Below, one piece after another: positions 25,645-38,136 of a stretch of DNA of 64,000 nucleotides. The DNA is from Theristus sp. LFF4_11. Lineage: Eukaryota > Nematoda > Chromadorea > Monhysterida > Xyalidae. The DNA lies in contig JASANC010003338.1 of the NCBI GenBank assembly GCA_030248135.1, forward strand, positions 1-64,000. The letters are read 5' to 3'. Position 1 is the stretch's first letter; each line of letters starts with the position of its first letter. The translations under genes were made by a program, and so were the position numbers. Under the pieces are notes generated by a model. The model was not told where the DNA came from, made no database searches, and saw only the letters and a list, made by a program, of their open reading frames with translations.

Positions 25645-28600
25645 ATGGATTTGGAGAAGGATCCCGGATGGATGTATCTGCGGCTGACGCGCGACCAAAT
25701 GATGGTGGAACACTCGAAGCCGTACGACGGCAAGAAAGACTGTTGGATTCCAGACGTTGAGGAGGGATTCATACATGCGCAGATCAAGGAGGTCAAGGGC
25801 GACGATGTCATGGTCACTACCATGAAGGGACTCGATGTTAGTCGAACTTTGTTCCGTTTTTTTCTGGGAAAATAAACAAAGAAAAACAAAAGCGTTTTAA
25901 TGGGTGATCACCAGCAGAGAGCAAATGAGAAGCAATTTTTAAAACGCACGAATTTTCTTTTTTAGTTGACGGTCAAGAAAGACAAAATATTCGAAATGAA
26001 TCCGCCTAAGTTTGAGAAAACCGAGGACATGGCCAACCTGTCGTTTCTGAACGAAGCAGCGGTGCTGTATAACTTGCGTTCACGATACAGCAAACTGATG
26101 ATTTATGTAGGTGTTATTTGGCTTTTGGTGTATGGGTTTTGGTTCTTTTGTAAAAACTCAACAATGGTTTGCGACCTTGTCGAACTTGTTTGTTCATAAG
26201 AAAGCTTGAACTTTATTTAACAAACAAGCTAAGTTGGAAAATTTCAGGTCAGAAATTGAAATGACAATATTTTTCTTCTCTGACAGACGTACTCCGGCCT
26301 GTTCTGTGTGGTGATCAATCCATACAAGCGTTTGCCGATCTATACGGAGTCCGTGGTGAACATGTTCATGGGCAAACGACGCAATGAAATGCCGCCTCAT
26401 TTGTTCGCTGCTTCTGACGAGGCGTATCGTAACATGGTTCAAGGTGTGTGTTTTAAAGTACCTTTGTCTTTTGCAATGGACTTTTATGCAATGCGATGCA
26501 ATGCAATGCAAAAGAATAAACAATTTCAGATCGTGAAAATCAATCGATGCTGATCACCGGCGAATCGGGCGCCGGTAAAACGGAGAATACGAAAAAAGTC
26601 ATTTCGTATTTTGCGCTCGTCGGCGCGTCGTCATTGAAGACTGGCAAAGAAAAAGAGCCGACCGGAAAGAAAGAGGTAAAAAATTTATGTCTGCAGTGCT
26701 TCCGCCAGGAATCGATTTTTTATCCATTGCTTTTTGTAGCCAACGCTAGAAGAGCAAATCGTCCAGACGAATCCGGTGCTCGAGGCGTTCGGTAACGCTA
26801 AAACCGTGCGCAACAATAATTCGTCTCGGTTCGGAAAATTCATTCGCACTTGGTTCAATCACAAGGGCAAACTGGCTGGCGGTGACATCGAGCATTGTGA
26901 GCATTTGGTCTCCTTTAAAACCTCATGGTTTTGATCTTTTTGAAATTTTAAGAACAATTTTTTCAGACTTGCTCGAAAAATCACGTGTGGTTCGACAGGC
27001 GCCGGGCGAACGCTGCTACCACATCTTCTACCAAATGTTCACGAACAAAACAGTCCGCGGTAATGCTCAGCATCGCATGTTCAGCGAATTCAGTGTGTTG
27101 TCGACTGAGAAGCGAAATGCATTGCGCAGTATTTGCAGAAATGTGCAAGCTCAGCAACCCGGTCGAGTACTATCACGCAGTTGCACAGGCCGAGCTCACC
27201 ATTGAGGGTATCAATGACACTGAGGAAATGCAGCTCACTGTTGTTAGTGGACAGTGCAATTTCATTCTTCAGAAAATTATTTAAAAAATGTTCGTTTCTT
27301 TCTGATGTTAGGTCAGTTGTTTCCAGGAAGCATTCGACATCATGGGCTTCTCTGACACGGAAACAAAGAATCTGTATTATCTCTGTGCAGCCAACATGCA
27401 CATGGGCGAGATGAAGTTCAAACAACGTGGTGAACAGGCAGAGCCGGATGGCGACGAAAGTGAGTCGTTTTGAAACGTTCACGGTAATTTTTATAGTTTC
27501 ATAGTTTCTGCCAGCCGGTGAAGGCAGTTGCCAGCAAAGTTTTTGTGCAGTATTCCAAATATTGGTCTGATTGTAGTGCTTGATGCAAAGAACGCGTGCG
27601 CCTGTTTCGGTGTGAACAGCGACGAGTTCATCAAAGCGTTGTGCAAGCCGCGTGTCAAAGTCGGCACTGAGTGGGTCAACAAGGGTCAGACGTTGGAACA
27701 GGTTTGTAATTTTTTAAAATATATGCTTCAGTAAATAATGGCTGAGATAAGACTTTCTTGTGAGTTTGGCCTGCCAGCCGGCTGGAATGGGTGGTGGCAC
27801 GTAATTTCAAAACTGCGGTGATTCGTGGGGTAACCGGTAGAATAAAAGGTGTCCATACAATATTCATTGGATGCGGCATTGCATTGTTTGTAATTGGTAC
27901 ACTATCTGAAATTCTGATAATGGTGGTTTTCAGGTGAACTGGGCCATTGGTGCATTGTCGAAAGGCATCTACGATCGAATGTTCACGTGGCTGATCAAAC
28001 GATGTAACAAGACGCTCTCCGTTGACACGGGCATGAAACGCGAACGCTTCATTGGTGTGCTCGATATCGCTGGATTCGAGATCTTCGATGTGCGTGCGAG
28101 CTTTGTTTTGCGTTTTCACTGCAAAGTATGAGAACAACTACATCACATTTTTTCAGTTCAACTCGTTTGAACAATTGTGGATCAACTTTGTCAACGAGAA
28201 GCTGCAGCAGTTCTTCAACCATCACATGTTCGTGTTGGAGCAGGAGGAGTACAAACGTGAGGGCATCGACTGGGTGTTCATCGACTTCGGCCTTGACTTG
28301 GCCGCTTGCATCGAGCTGATCGAGAAGGTGTGCGACACAAATGTTGCTGGCAAGCCCAGGGAGCACGGTGTTGATGAGCAACATGTTGCAGCCAATGGGC
28401 ATCATCTCGATGTTGGACGAGGAGTGCATTGTGCCGAAGGCCACTGATCTCACGTACGGTCAAAAGCTGAATGATCAGCATCTCGGCAAGCATCCGAACT
28501 TCGAGAAGCCGAAAGCGCCCAAAGGAAAACAGGCCGAAGCGCACTTTGCACTGAAACATTACGCCGGCGTTGTAAGTCGCTCATTTGTTTCTATTCTCTG

Positions 28601-31600
28601 TTACACTTTAAAACTGCTGGTATTTTTTTAAAACTATTTTTGTTCAGGTGCGTTACAACGTGATGAACTGGCTGGAGAAGAACAAGGACCCGTTGAACGA
28701 CACTGCCGTTGCGTGCCTCAAGAAGTCAAAGGACAACGAGCTGCTGCGAGACATCTGGCAGGCATTCATCACGCAAGAAGAAATGGCTGAAATTCTGAAA
28801 GCTGAAAAGGCTGAAAAGGGTAAGAAACGGTGTTTTAGCGAATTATTTCAAAACTATTGGTGTTAATATATTGGTCAGGCGGTGGTGGCAAGAAGAAAGG
28901 CGGCGGTAAGTCGGCGTCCATGATGACCGTATCAATGATGTACCGTGAGTCGCTCGGCTCGCTGATGGGGATGTTGCATCAGACACATCCACATTTCATT
29001 CGCTGCATCATTCCGAACGAAGTCAAGAAATCCGGTATGTTTCCTTTAATTTTGCGTTGTGCGTTTCAAATATCACTGCGAGTGTCCTGGTTTCATAGGT
29101 TTGATCGACGCTGCTTTGGTGTTGAATCAGTTGACGTGCAACGGTGTGCTCGAGGGCATTCGAATCTGTCGCAAAGGCTTTCCGAACAGAATGCTTTATT
29201 CGGACTTTCACCAACGGTACGTCATACATGAAGTTCGGTTGTTGCGGTTTCGCCAGGTGGACTCATACCGCGGTGCCACCTGGTCGTCAGTGCAAAGGAC
29301 ACCAGGCAGAACTGCCGAAAGTGTTTTACTACAGACAGATCTTATAGTCTGAGTAAAACATCAGCGAACCTAGAAAGCAGAATCTCACAAAATCAAACAT
29401 CCCGTGCAAAAAAGGCACAAGACCCGGTGTTTTGCAAGCGTATGCAATACATGCAGTTCGCTGTTTGCGGTTTCGCCTTTTTGACGCATACCGCGGTTTG
29501 TTACTTGTGGATCGCAAAAAATGCGTTGCACTGTTTCCAGTTACACAATTCTATCGGCCGATGCGGCATACAGTGACAAGGATTTGACGGTAGCGTCCAA
29601 AGCGATCTTGAAGAAGGTTGTTGAGGAGAAAAAGCTGGATGCAGAGGAGTTCCGCGCTGGTCACACAAAGGTTGGCAGTTTTCTTTGACACAATCAGCCA
29701 TTTATTCACCTGGATTTCAAGTGCAACGTGTATTTGAAGGTGTTCTTCAAAGCGGGCGTATTGGCGAAGCTTGAGGATTTGCGTGACACGACGATGGCAT
29801 GGATCATGGGCGGCTTGCAGTCGCACGTGAAGCAGTACTACGCGGTGATAGACGCAAAGACACGCAAGCAACAGGACGCCGGTCGCCAAGTGCTCCAGCA
29901 CAACATCAAACACTGGCTCGTGCTGCGCAACTGGGCCTGGTGGAAGCTCTACGGAAAAGTGAAGCCGTTGATGGAGGAGAAAAACATCGCTGAGAAATAC
30001 GAGAAACTTCAGGCGGCCGTCGCGGTAGGCAGTGCAGCGCTCGATTCTTTCAGTCAAATTTGAAAGTCTGAGAATCGATGGTATGAACAAATAGTTTTTC
30101 AGGAACTGCAAGGCGTGGCAGACTCAAACGCTGCACAAAAAGAGGACATTCAGAAGAAGATTGTGGACATGAACGACGAGATCAAAGGACTGCACGACCG
30201 CATGCAAAAAGAAATGGGCGGCATGGCGGAGCTGGAGGAAAAGATCATGAAGCTGGATGAAGAACGCGTCAACCTTGAAAAGCAAGTCGCTGTAAGTAAA
30301 GTTGCATTTGGCGCTCTTAATGGACAATACTCCATTGTTTAATCTAAACTCCAATCCAAATAACTATCAAAATCTGTGCAACACAGGAAACGACGACAAA
30401 AGTGTCGGACACGGAGGCCAAAAATGCTGAATTAATAAAAATGAAACGCGTGGTTGAGCAGGAGCAAAATGAGCTGAAGAAAACTATCCAAGATCTTGAA
30501 TTGTCGTTGCGAAAGGTGAAAAAGTTTTCTTAAAAAAACAGTGCGACATGTAAAAACTTATTTTTTTCTGCCACAGGTGGACACAGAAAAAGGTGGCCGC
30601 GAACACCAGATCAAATTGTTGCAAGATGAAATGCAGCTGCAGGATGACACCGTCGCAAAGTTGAACAAAGAAAAGAAGCATTTGGAAGAGGTTGGTTTGT
30701 CGGATGGGCGGCTGTTTGGTTGATATTCAAAAAGTGTATTGTTCTATTTCGTTCTTAAATGTTAAAAAAACATTTGAGGTGACACGGAAACTGATGGAAG
30801 ATCTGCAAGCGGAAGAAGACAAAGTGAACTCGATGAACAAAATGCGAGTAAAAGTTGACAGTCAAATGGACGATGTGCGTTGTTTGTTTCGACGAAATAA
30901 TTTGGAACTTGTGTTGTCCTGTTCTCCTGTTTACTTGTATTTCGCATTGCTAGTTGACCGATACACTGGAGCGCGAGAAACGCTCACGACAAGAGGCAGA
31001 GAAAGCGAAGCGCAAATTGGACGGCGACCTGCGCGTTCACCAAGAGCAACTGGATGAGCTGCATCGGGAGCGCCACGACATTGAGCTCAATTTAAAAAAG
31101 TTCGTTGCATTGATCGTTTATTGATTTGTCAGCTTTTTCTGAGTTTTTCAGCATTTTGCATAAAACATCAATTATGAAACCATCCAGGAAAGAAGGTGAG
31201 ACACACTCAGTGAGCACTCGTCTTGACGACGAACAGAGCAGAGTGGCGAAAATGCAACGGCAGATCAAGGAGATCCAAGCACGAAATCAAGAGCTCGAAG
31301 AGGAGGTCGAGGCTGAACATCAAGCTCGTGCGAGGGTACGCAGTTTTGCACGTAAATTGAAATTCGTGGTGGATGGAACGGAAAGTCTAAAATAACGTTT
31401 GATTACGAGACAAGAAAGAGAAAATTCTGGTGATTACCGGATTTTGAAAAAACTCTCATGAACTTTTTAGCAAAAGCTTAAAAATCCTCCATCTTATTAG
31501 AGTACATGTTGAAAGTGTTAAAAAACCCTGATGTTTCAAAGTATTCCGGACTTCAAATTATAACAAATTCTTTTTTCTTCAGAGTGAGGACCAGAAGACG

Positions 31601-34600
31601 CGCCTACAACGTGATTTAGATGATTTACGAACCCGACTAGACGAATCACACGGCGCCGCAAATTCGCAGAGTGAACAGAACAAGAAGCGCGAAGCAGAAC
31701 TGGCAAAAATGCGACGCGACCTTGAGGTGCGCTTACAAGTGATAAAATGGGTTCTTTTAATGAAAAGGCTGATGTCAAAAAATTTTATTTTCAAAAAAAA
31801 TTCAAAAATTTTTGGAAGTCCCATTTTTAGGAAAGCAACATGACCCACGAAACACAGCTCGGTAATCTACGCAAAAAGCACACTGACGCAGTGGCTGAAC
31901 TGAGTGCTCAAACGGAAACTCTGACAAAACAAAAACAAAAGTAGAAAATTTTTTAATTGAATAATCAACAATTAAACTTTTTTACAGTAAAACGATTTTC
32001 CTTTCAACCAGATCGGAAAAAGAGAAGAATGCCTTGCAACAAGAAGCGGATAACATGCAGTCGATGATTGATCAAGAAACCAAACTGAAACAAGACTTTG
32101 AAAAACAAGTCAAAACTTACGAACTTCAGGTACGTTTGGTTTGAATCACTTTCAGTGGAATCATTGAAAATCAATTGATCATAACAAGTGACATCAGGTG
32201 GCTGAACTGCAAGGTCGTGTCGACGAGCAAGCGCGCCAACTGGTCGATTTTGCCACCATCAGAAATCGACTGAGCAACGAGGGCGGCGACCTGCTGCGAC
32301 AGTTGGAAGATGCAGAATCGCAGATTGCGTTAGTTTCACAGAAAACAAGAATAAGCATATAATGGCATTTGTCATCATATAAGCTAGTGTTTGCAGCCAG
32401 AACCAACGACTGAAAGCGTCGTACAACGCGCAAATCGACGAACTGAAGCGCATGGCCGAAGAAGAAACTCGCGACAAACAGTCGTTGAACCTGCTCAAGA
32501 AAAACTTAGAGGTTGTTCTGCCAAAGAAGTGAAAAATCTTAATTAAGCAAACATACCGGTATTTTATCGTTTGCTATTGCTATTGCTAGCATGAAAACGA
32601 CACACTGCGCAATCAAGCCGAAGAAGAAGCCGAAAGCAAAAACGAACTGCAACGAAATATTGGACGGCTGCATGCCGAAATCCAGCAGTGGAAAGCCAAG
32701 TTTGAGTCAGAGGGCGTTGCCAAGTTGGATGAAATCGAAGATGCAAAGTTGGTGGTCTTCGGATTCAGGTTTAGTGCCAAAATGATTGCGATATAACGGT
32801 GACATTTCAGACGAAAGTTGAACCAGCGATTGAGCGAGCTCCAGGAGCAGCTGTCGTCACAAACCTCAAAAATTCAAACACTTGAACGAATCAAGTTCAA
32901 AATGCAGGCTGATGCTGAGGATGCTCATGTTGAAGCGGAAAAGGTCGCAAGCGGAATCTTTGAATTGATTTTCATTCGCCATTGCTTTGCCATATTTGCT
33001 TTTATTCTCAAGTGATGGTTACTTTGTTATTCATGATTTGCATTTTGCAGGCAAGCGCATTAGCAGCTGCAATAGAGAAGAAACAACGAAATATGGAACA
33101 GGTTTGCAGATAAAGTTTGAAAATAGAACTTCAATTCAGAAATTCTTTTTTGAATTCAAATAATTGGTAATGCCAGGTCATTTCGGAATGGCGCCGCAAG
33201 TGTGATGATCTCAGCGCGGAACTGGACGCCGCACAGCGTGACAATCGCAGTCTCAGCACCGAAAGCTTCCAGTTGAAAAATCAATGTGATGAACTGAACG
33301 AGGTTGATTCATGTCAAAGCTTATTGCATTCTCATATGAATCTTCTGGTCGCTCGCTCAATTCATTTTTTGAATGCGTGTAATTTTAGGCGATCGAAGGT
33401 ATTCGACGCGAGAACCGAAACCTGACTCAAGAAATCAAAGATCTCACAGACCAACTGACGGAAGGCGGTCGGTCGGTGCACGACATACAAAAGATGGTGA
33501 AACGACTCGAGTTGGAACGCGAAGAGTTACAGGTGGGGTCGGCTGTGCATGACGAGCATTGACTAATCTTGCACAATTAGCAACGTATGTATTAGCAGTA
33601 CTAGTTTAGATGTCATACCGTACTACCCCCAATAAACCCCCATGGGGGATTAATACGTCAGCGACTTTTAGGGGTGGGGGTTTGTTGGTGGGGGGGGGGG
33701 GGCTTTATTTACAAACAAATTCTAGGGGTGGGTTTATTGAAAAATGGCAAAAATAGCTTGCATGGCAAGCAAGAAAGTCGCAGAAACTTCTACTCTACAT
33801 AGAAATTTCCTTTTATAACAGCCTTTTGTAATGAAATTACCATTAACTCATCTATTTGGGGCCTTTGGTAGCACAATTTCATCATTTCACTACAACCAGC
33901 CACTGAAGTCGCTGGGTATGTGTTTCAAACAGGTTTCCAATAATCCCCCATGGGAAATTATTTGTGGGGGGGGATTATTCGGAAACTTGTCGTGGTGGGG
34001 GGGGGTTTATTGGTGGGGGGTTTAATGGTGGGGGGGGGGGTTTAATGGGGGTAATACGGTATTGCTGAAGTGCCCTTTGTGACCAGGTTGCACTCGGCGA
34101 AGCAGAATCAGTTCTGGAAACTGAAGAGGGTAAAGTTGTGCGCGCGCAAATGGACGTAGCGCAGATTCGACAAGAGATTGAGAAACGCATTCAAGAAAAG
34201 GAGGAGGAATTTGAGAACACACGCAAGAACCACCAACGGGCAATCGACTCAATGCAGGTCAGTAAAGTTGGACATTTCAAAACGTTGTGTGTGCGTTTTA
34301 GATTGCTTTTAACCCAACCAATCTTGGGCTCAATGGCAGATGATTCATGCGCGTTTCAGGCAACACTGGAAAGTGAAAGTAAGGGCAAACAAGAAGCACT
34401 ACGGGTGAAGAAGAAGCTGGAATCGGACATCAACGAGTTGGAGATAGCGCTCGACCATGCCAACAAAGCGAATACTGATGCGCAGAGGAACCTCAAGAAA
34501 CACCAGGAGCAAATTCGAGAGTTACAGGTGTGGTGTGACACGCCTGCGCGAGCGCGAACCAAGACCGACGTTTCAGTTTGGCAAGCTTTTTGCAGATGTC

Positions 34601-37008
34601 ACTTGAAGAAGAGCAGCGCGCCCGAGACGAATTGCGCGACTCAGTGTCGTCGAATGAAAAACGCGCGCAGTCGCTGCAGGCAGAGAAAGACCATTTGACC
34701 AGCCAACTGTCTGAAGTTTGTGTGCTGTGTGCGCTAGGCGCCCCTTTTTCGAAGCCACCTTTTTGCTGATTTTCGATTTTGTTTGTGTTCCAGCTCGACC
34801 ACAGCAAACGCCAAATGGAGCAGGATCTCGCAGACGCATCGTCGATGGCGGCCGAAGGTGCGATGAACGTTGAAACGTTGAACGGCAACAAGCGTCGCAT
34901 CGAGGCTGAAATCGGCGCCATGCATGTACGCGAGTGCGACTTGTCAAAATCTTTTTTCAGCGATTTCTGAACATCGCATTCGTGTTTGCAGTCGGAATTG
35001 GAAGCAGCGCACGCCGAGCTGAAGCAGCTGGATGAACGCACAAAGAAAGCGATGGGCGACGCGAGTCGTCTGGCGGAGGAGCTGCGCCAAGAGCAGGAGC
35101 ACAGTGTGCACGTGCAGCGCATGCGCAAGGGACTCGAGCAGCAGATCAAGGTTGCAATGCTAGAAAACTGCACCGCATCCATTGCTTTACAAGCCACACA
35201 ACTGATTTCGGTACAACTGCTTGCAGGAAATGCAAGTTCGCCTGGAAGAGGCAGAAGCGACTGCGCTCAAGGGTGGCAAGCGTACCATTCAGAAACTAGA
35301 AACACGCGTAAGCCGGATTTAGTATTATCAAATTTTTCGTTCTGCGACTCAATGCGTTTGCAGACGTCAAAAGAAAAATCTAGCTTCATTATTTATGTGG
35401 CAATTCAAACTTGCCTAAGTGATCCGGCCCCGGCCCCATTTAGGGCACTCGGATCACTTAACCAACTTTGAATTTCAGCATGCATGATGAACCTGTTTAC
35501 CTACAGTCGAACTCAATAAAATGTGGAATCAGCTGATTGGTCGGCCGAGGGGAAGCTGCTCACATTCCGCATCCTTCTTTTTTCGTGGATCTGGATTCTA
35601 TTGAAACGTGTTTCTTTTGAATGAATTTGAATTTCCAGCACCCTTTTCATGCTAAAAATAAACTCAAAGGGTTGGAGACTGCGAAATTCAGATTTTTTTT
35701 ATTCAACAGCTTAAAATGCATTTTTTATTGACGACGACGACGTCGTCTAATTTTTGCATGTGAACTGAAAGACAAAAGCCTGAAATGAGTGCGCTGTGTA
35801 GCCAGCTGAAGGGGGTTTCATTCCTAGCTGACCGATCGACATGCGTCCGCAATTAAAAAAGCGCGTTCCGACTTTGCGGACGACGACGACACGACGACGA
35901 CTTTTCACCGTTTTCAAGTTGTTTTTGGTAAGCTGCTGTGTTCAATTACTTGGTGCACGCAGCAAACCATACACAGCGCACTCCTTTCAAGCTTTTGTTT
36001 TTCAAATCACATGCAAAAATTTGGCGACGACGTCGTCGTCGTCATCAAACAAAAAATACATTTTGAGCTGTTGATTAAAAAAAATTCTGAATTTTGTAAT
36101 CTCTAACATTTTCAGTTTATTTTTAGCGTGAAAAGGGTGCTGGAAATTCACACTCATTCAAAAGAAACTCGTTTCAATAGTATCCAGATCCACGAAAAAA
36201 GAAGGGTGCGGAGTGTGAGCAGCCTCCCCTCGGCCGACCAATCAGCTGATTCCACATTTTATGTAGTTCGACTGTATCTATGCGCGCATAGAGTCTCGGA
36301 ACCAAAATGAAAAATAATAATTTGATTCCAGTGCAGCATTTTGACACATATTCACACACGACTAAGTCGGTGAAACTGCTTCAGATTCGCGAACTAGAAC
36401 AGGAGTTGGACGGAGAGCAGCGTCGCCACCAGGAGACTGACAAGAGCTCAAGAGCAAACGATCGACGCATAAAAGAGCTAGAGTTCCAGGTACGGTGCTG
36501 GTTCGCTGATGCACGTTTGACACGAACTGCAACTATGTAAGCATTGTTGTCAATATACACATAGGTGGCCGAGGACAAAAAGAACAGCGACCGAATGCAA
36601 GATCTGATTGACAAAATGCAGCAGAAAGTAAAAGTGTACAAGCGACAGATTGAAGAAGCGGTGAGCCAAAGCATGCTTACCCGTTTTTAAACTAACCACT
36701 ACGACATTGCTGCAGCAGCACCAGGTGAATGTTGAACGGCTGTTCGCATTGGCTGCTGTTGCCTTTGCTGTGGTATTCGATTCGAAGTGATGCGTGATTT
36801 GCAGGAAGAGGTGGCGTCCACGAACTTGTCCAAGTATCGCCAACTGCAGCAGCAGTACGAGGACGCCGAGGAGCGCGCAGACATGGCCGAGAACGCGCTG
36901 TCCAAGTTGCGCACGAAGACACGCAGCTCTGCGTCGATGGTTGCCGGTGTGCAAACAAGCGCCAGTGCAAACCGAGTCCGTCAATCGGCGAGCATGGCAG
37001 ACTTCTGA
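25645..37008 (+). CDS. Muscle myosin heavy chain (class II), complete
   Basis: Actin-based motor of muscle thick filaments. The 42 exons sum to 5904 nt and keep frame throughout: 25645-25836, 25966-26106, 26287-26443, 26530-26675, 26740-26896, 26967-27059, 27139-27242, 27327-27459, 27577-27701, 27934-28089, 28157-28327, 28392-28571, 28648-28819, 28879-29034, 29099-29216, 29541-29670, 29740-30024, 30103-30291, 30387-30515, 30577-30690, 30779-30874, 30954-31099, 31188-31335, 31583-31726, 31831-31940, 32012-32129, 32198-32328, 32397-32511, 32590-32747, 32811-32943, 33051-33101, 33177-33302, 33389-33532, 34087-34257, 34360-34527, 34596-34715, 34794-34925, 34992-35150, 35227-35307, 36385-36489, 36565-36660, 36805-37008. 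The product is 1967 aa, close to UNC-54. Seen: P-loop [13 protein letters not shown], switch-1 region [10 protein letters not shown], switch-2 DIAGFEIF, a Gly/Lys loop 2 ([11 protein letters not shown]), SH1 helix [12 protein letters not shown], one lever-arm IQ region, then a coiled-coil tail of about 1,100 residues. Several nematode paralogues exist; which one this is cannot be told. Confidence 0.97.
33618..34059 (+). mobile_element. TA-flanked MITE in a myosin intron, copy 1
   Basis: The 442-bp element has ends CCGTACTACCCCC and GGGGGTAATACGG, flanked by TA on both sides (33616-33617 and 34060-34061). G-rich and C-rich runs lie next to the ends. The interior (for example TACTCTACATAGAAATTTCC) is found again, inverted, at 37549-37991. 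TA duplication fits the Tc1/mariner group; the assignment is tentative. Confidence 0.8.
35504..36274. mobile_element. Long fold-back MITE (CAGT ends, TA duplication) in a myosin intron
   Basis: Ends are CAGTCGAACT and AGTTCGACTG, flanked by TA (35502-35503 and 36275-36276). Inverted arms of about 160 bp share GTGGAATCAGCTGATTGGTC. They continue through a GGATCTGGAT-type segment and further inward to CGACGACGTCGTC runs. CAGT termini with TA duplication are typical of Tc1/mariner elements. The 771-bp element has no transposase and explains most of the unusually long intron 35308-36384. Confidence 0.8.
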
Positions 37009-37318
37009 TCAGCACTCGACCGAGTTGCCCCTGGAGCAACCTTGACTCTAGTTTCACACTCTTCGATACATGTAGCGCACTTTGTTCTCGTTTCTCACTC
37101 GAAACGCGTCTGATGTTTTTTTATAAATCAGCACTTCATCATTAGGTATTTTGTTCTTTCGAGGGCGATCAGCAACATCCAAAGTTTCTTTAGTGTTTTT
37201 CCTGGTGCTGTTGTCTCTCTAAATCTTGACGATAAGAACTGGTAGCTTTTCAAGAAGTCTTATTTGAAAACCGTTTTATCGCGTTTTTTAAAGAAATGAC
37301 AATGTAAGCTGAAATAAT

Positions 37319-37324
37319 AATAAA
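37319..37324 (+). terminator. Candidate poly(A) signal of the myosin gene
   Basis: AATAAA lies about 310 bases after the myosin stop codon, preceding T-rich DNA. No other gene is visible between 37009 and the MITE at 37549. Confidence 0.5.
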
Positions 37325-37548
37325 CTTTTTTGCTTTAGCAATATGTGAGCAAAAGGCGTACCATCACCAGTTTTTCTTTGCTTTGCTATGCTACGAACCA
37401 CATAAAAACGGTTATGAATGAACTGCAAATGTAAGGTGCAAATTATTGAACAAGCAAATTGATCAAGTCATCTACCACAAGTATAAGCTGTTCAAGTCAT
37501 GTACACTGTACAATGTGTAAAAATTAAACCATTTGAGAAAACTAATTA

Positions 37549-37991
37549 CCGTATTACCTCTATTAAACCCCCCCCCCAAAATTAAACCCCCCCCAAAAAT
37601 AAACCCCCACCCCCTCGATAAGTTTCCAAATAATCCCCCCCCCAAAATAATCCCCCATGGGGGATTATTGGAAACCTGTTTGAAACACATACCCAGAAAA
37701 ACATACACATAAACAGTGAATTCAGTGGCTGGTTGCAGTGAAAATGATGAAATTGTGCTACCAAAGGCCCCAAATGAATGAGTTAATGGTAATTTCATTA
37801 CAAAAGGCTGTTGTAAAAGGAAATTTCTATGTAGAGTAGAAGTTTCTGCGACTTCCTTCCTGCCATGGAAGGTATTTTTGCCATTTTGCCCACCCCTAAA
37901 AATGGTTTCCAAATAAACCCCCCCCCCAAAAATAAACCCCCACCCCCAGAAGTCGCTGAAGAAATAAACCGGTTTATTAGAGGTAATACGG
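37549..37991 (-). mobile_element. TA-flanked MITE, copy 2, inverted relative to copy 1
   Basis: Ends CCGTATTACCTC and GAGGTAATACGG, flanked by TA (37547-37548 and 37992-37993). Length 443 bp against 442 bp for the copy at 33618. Internal sequence matches that copy in reverse orientation. Near-identical length and preserved ends imply fairly recent activity. It lies about 145 bp upstream of the next start codon. Confidence 0.8.
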
Positions 37992-38136
37992 TAACCATTG
38001 TTTTGGGGGTAGTGAGAAACAAGTTAAAACAAACTTCCAAGTTTGATCCGTTCATTGTAGCGCTTTTTGTACCCATTCCAACTTCGCAACAACTGACTTT
38101 TAAGCTTCCAAAAGTTTTTGATACAACGTCGTCATC

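Noticed and set aside
27060..27138. Frameshift or pseudogene in the myosin motor domain
   Set aside because: The apparent frame change is explained by a 79-bp intron with GT and TTTGCAG borders. Splicing it out restores a continuous family-consistent frame.
34493..35197. 234-codon minus-strand ORF
   Set aside because: It is the antisense of myosin coiled-coil exons and spans their introns. Coiled-coil coding DNA commonly leaves the opposite frame open.
25837..36804. Mutually exclusive alternative exons in the myosin gene, as in Drosophila Mhc
   Set aside because: The introns were read for second copies of the P-loop, relay, converter and hinge exons and none was seen. The longer introns hold transposons instead.
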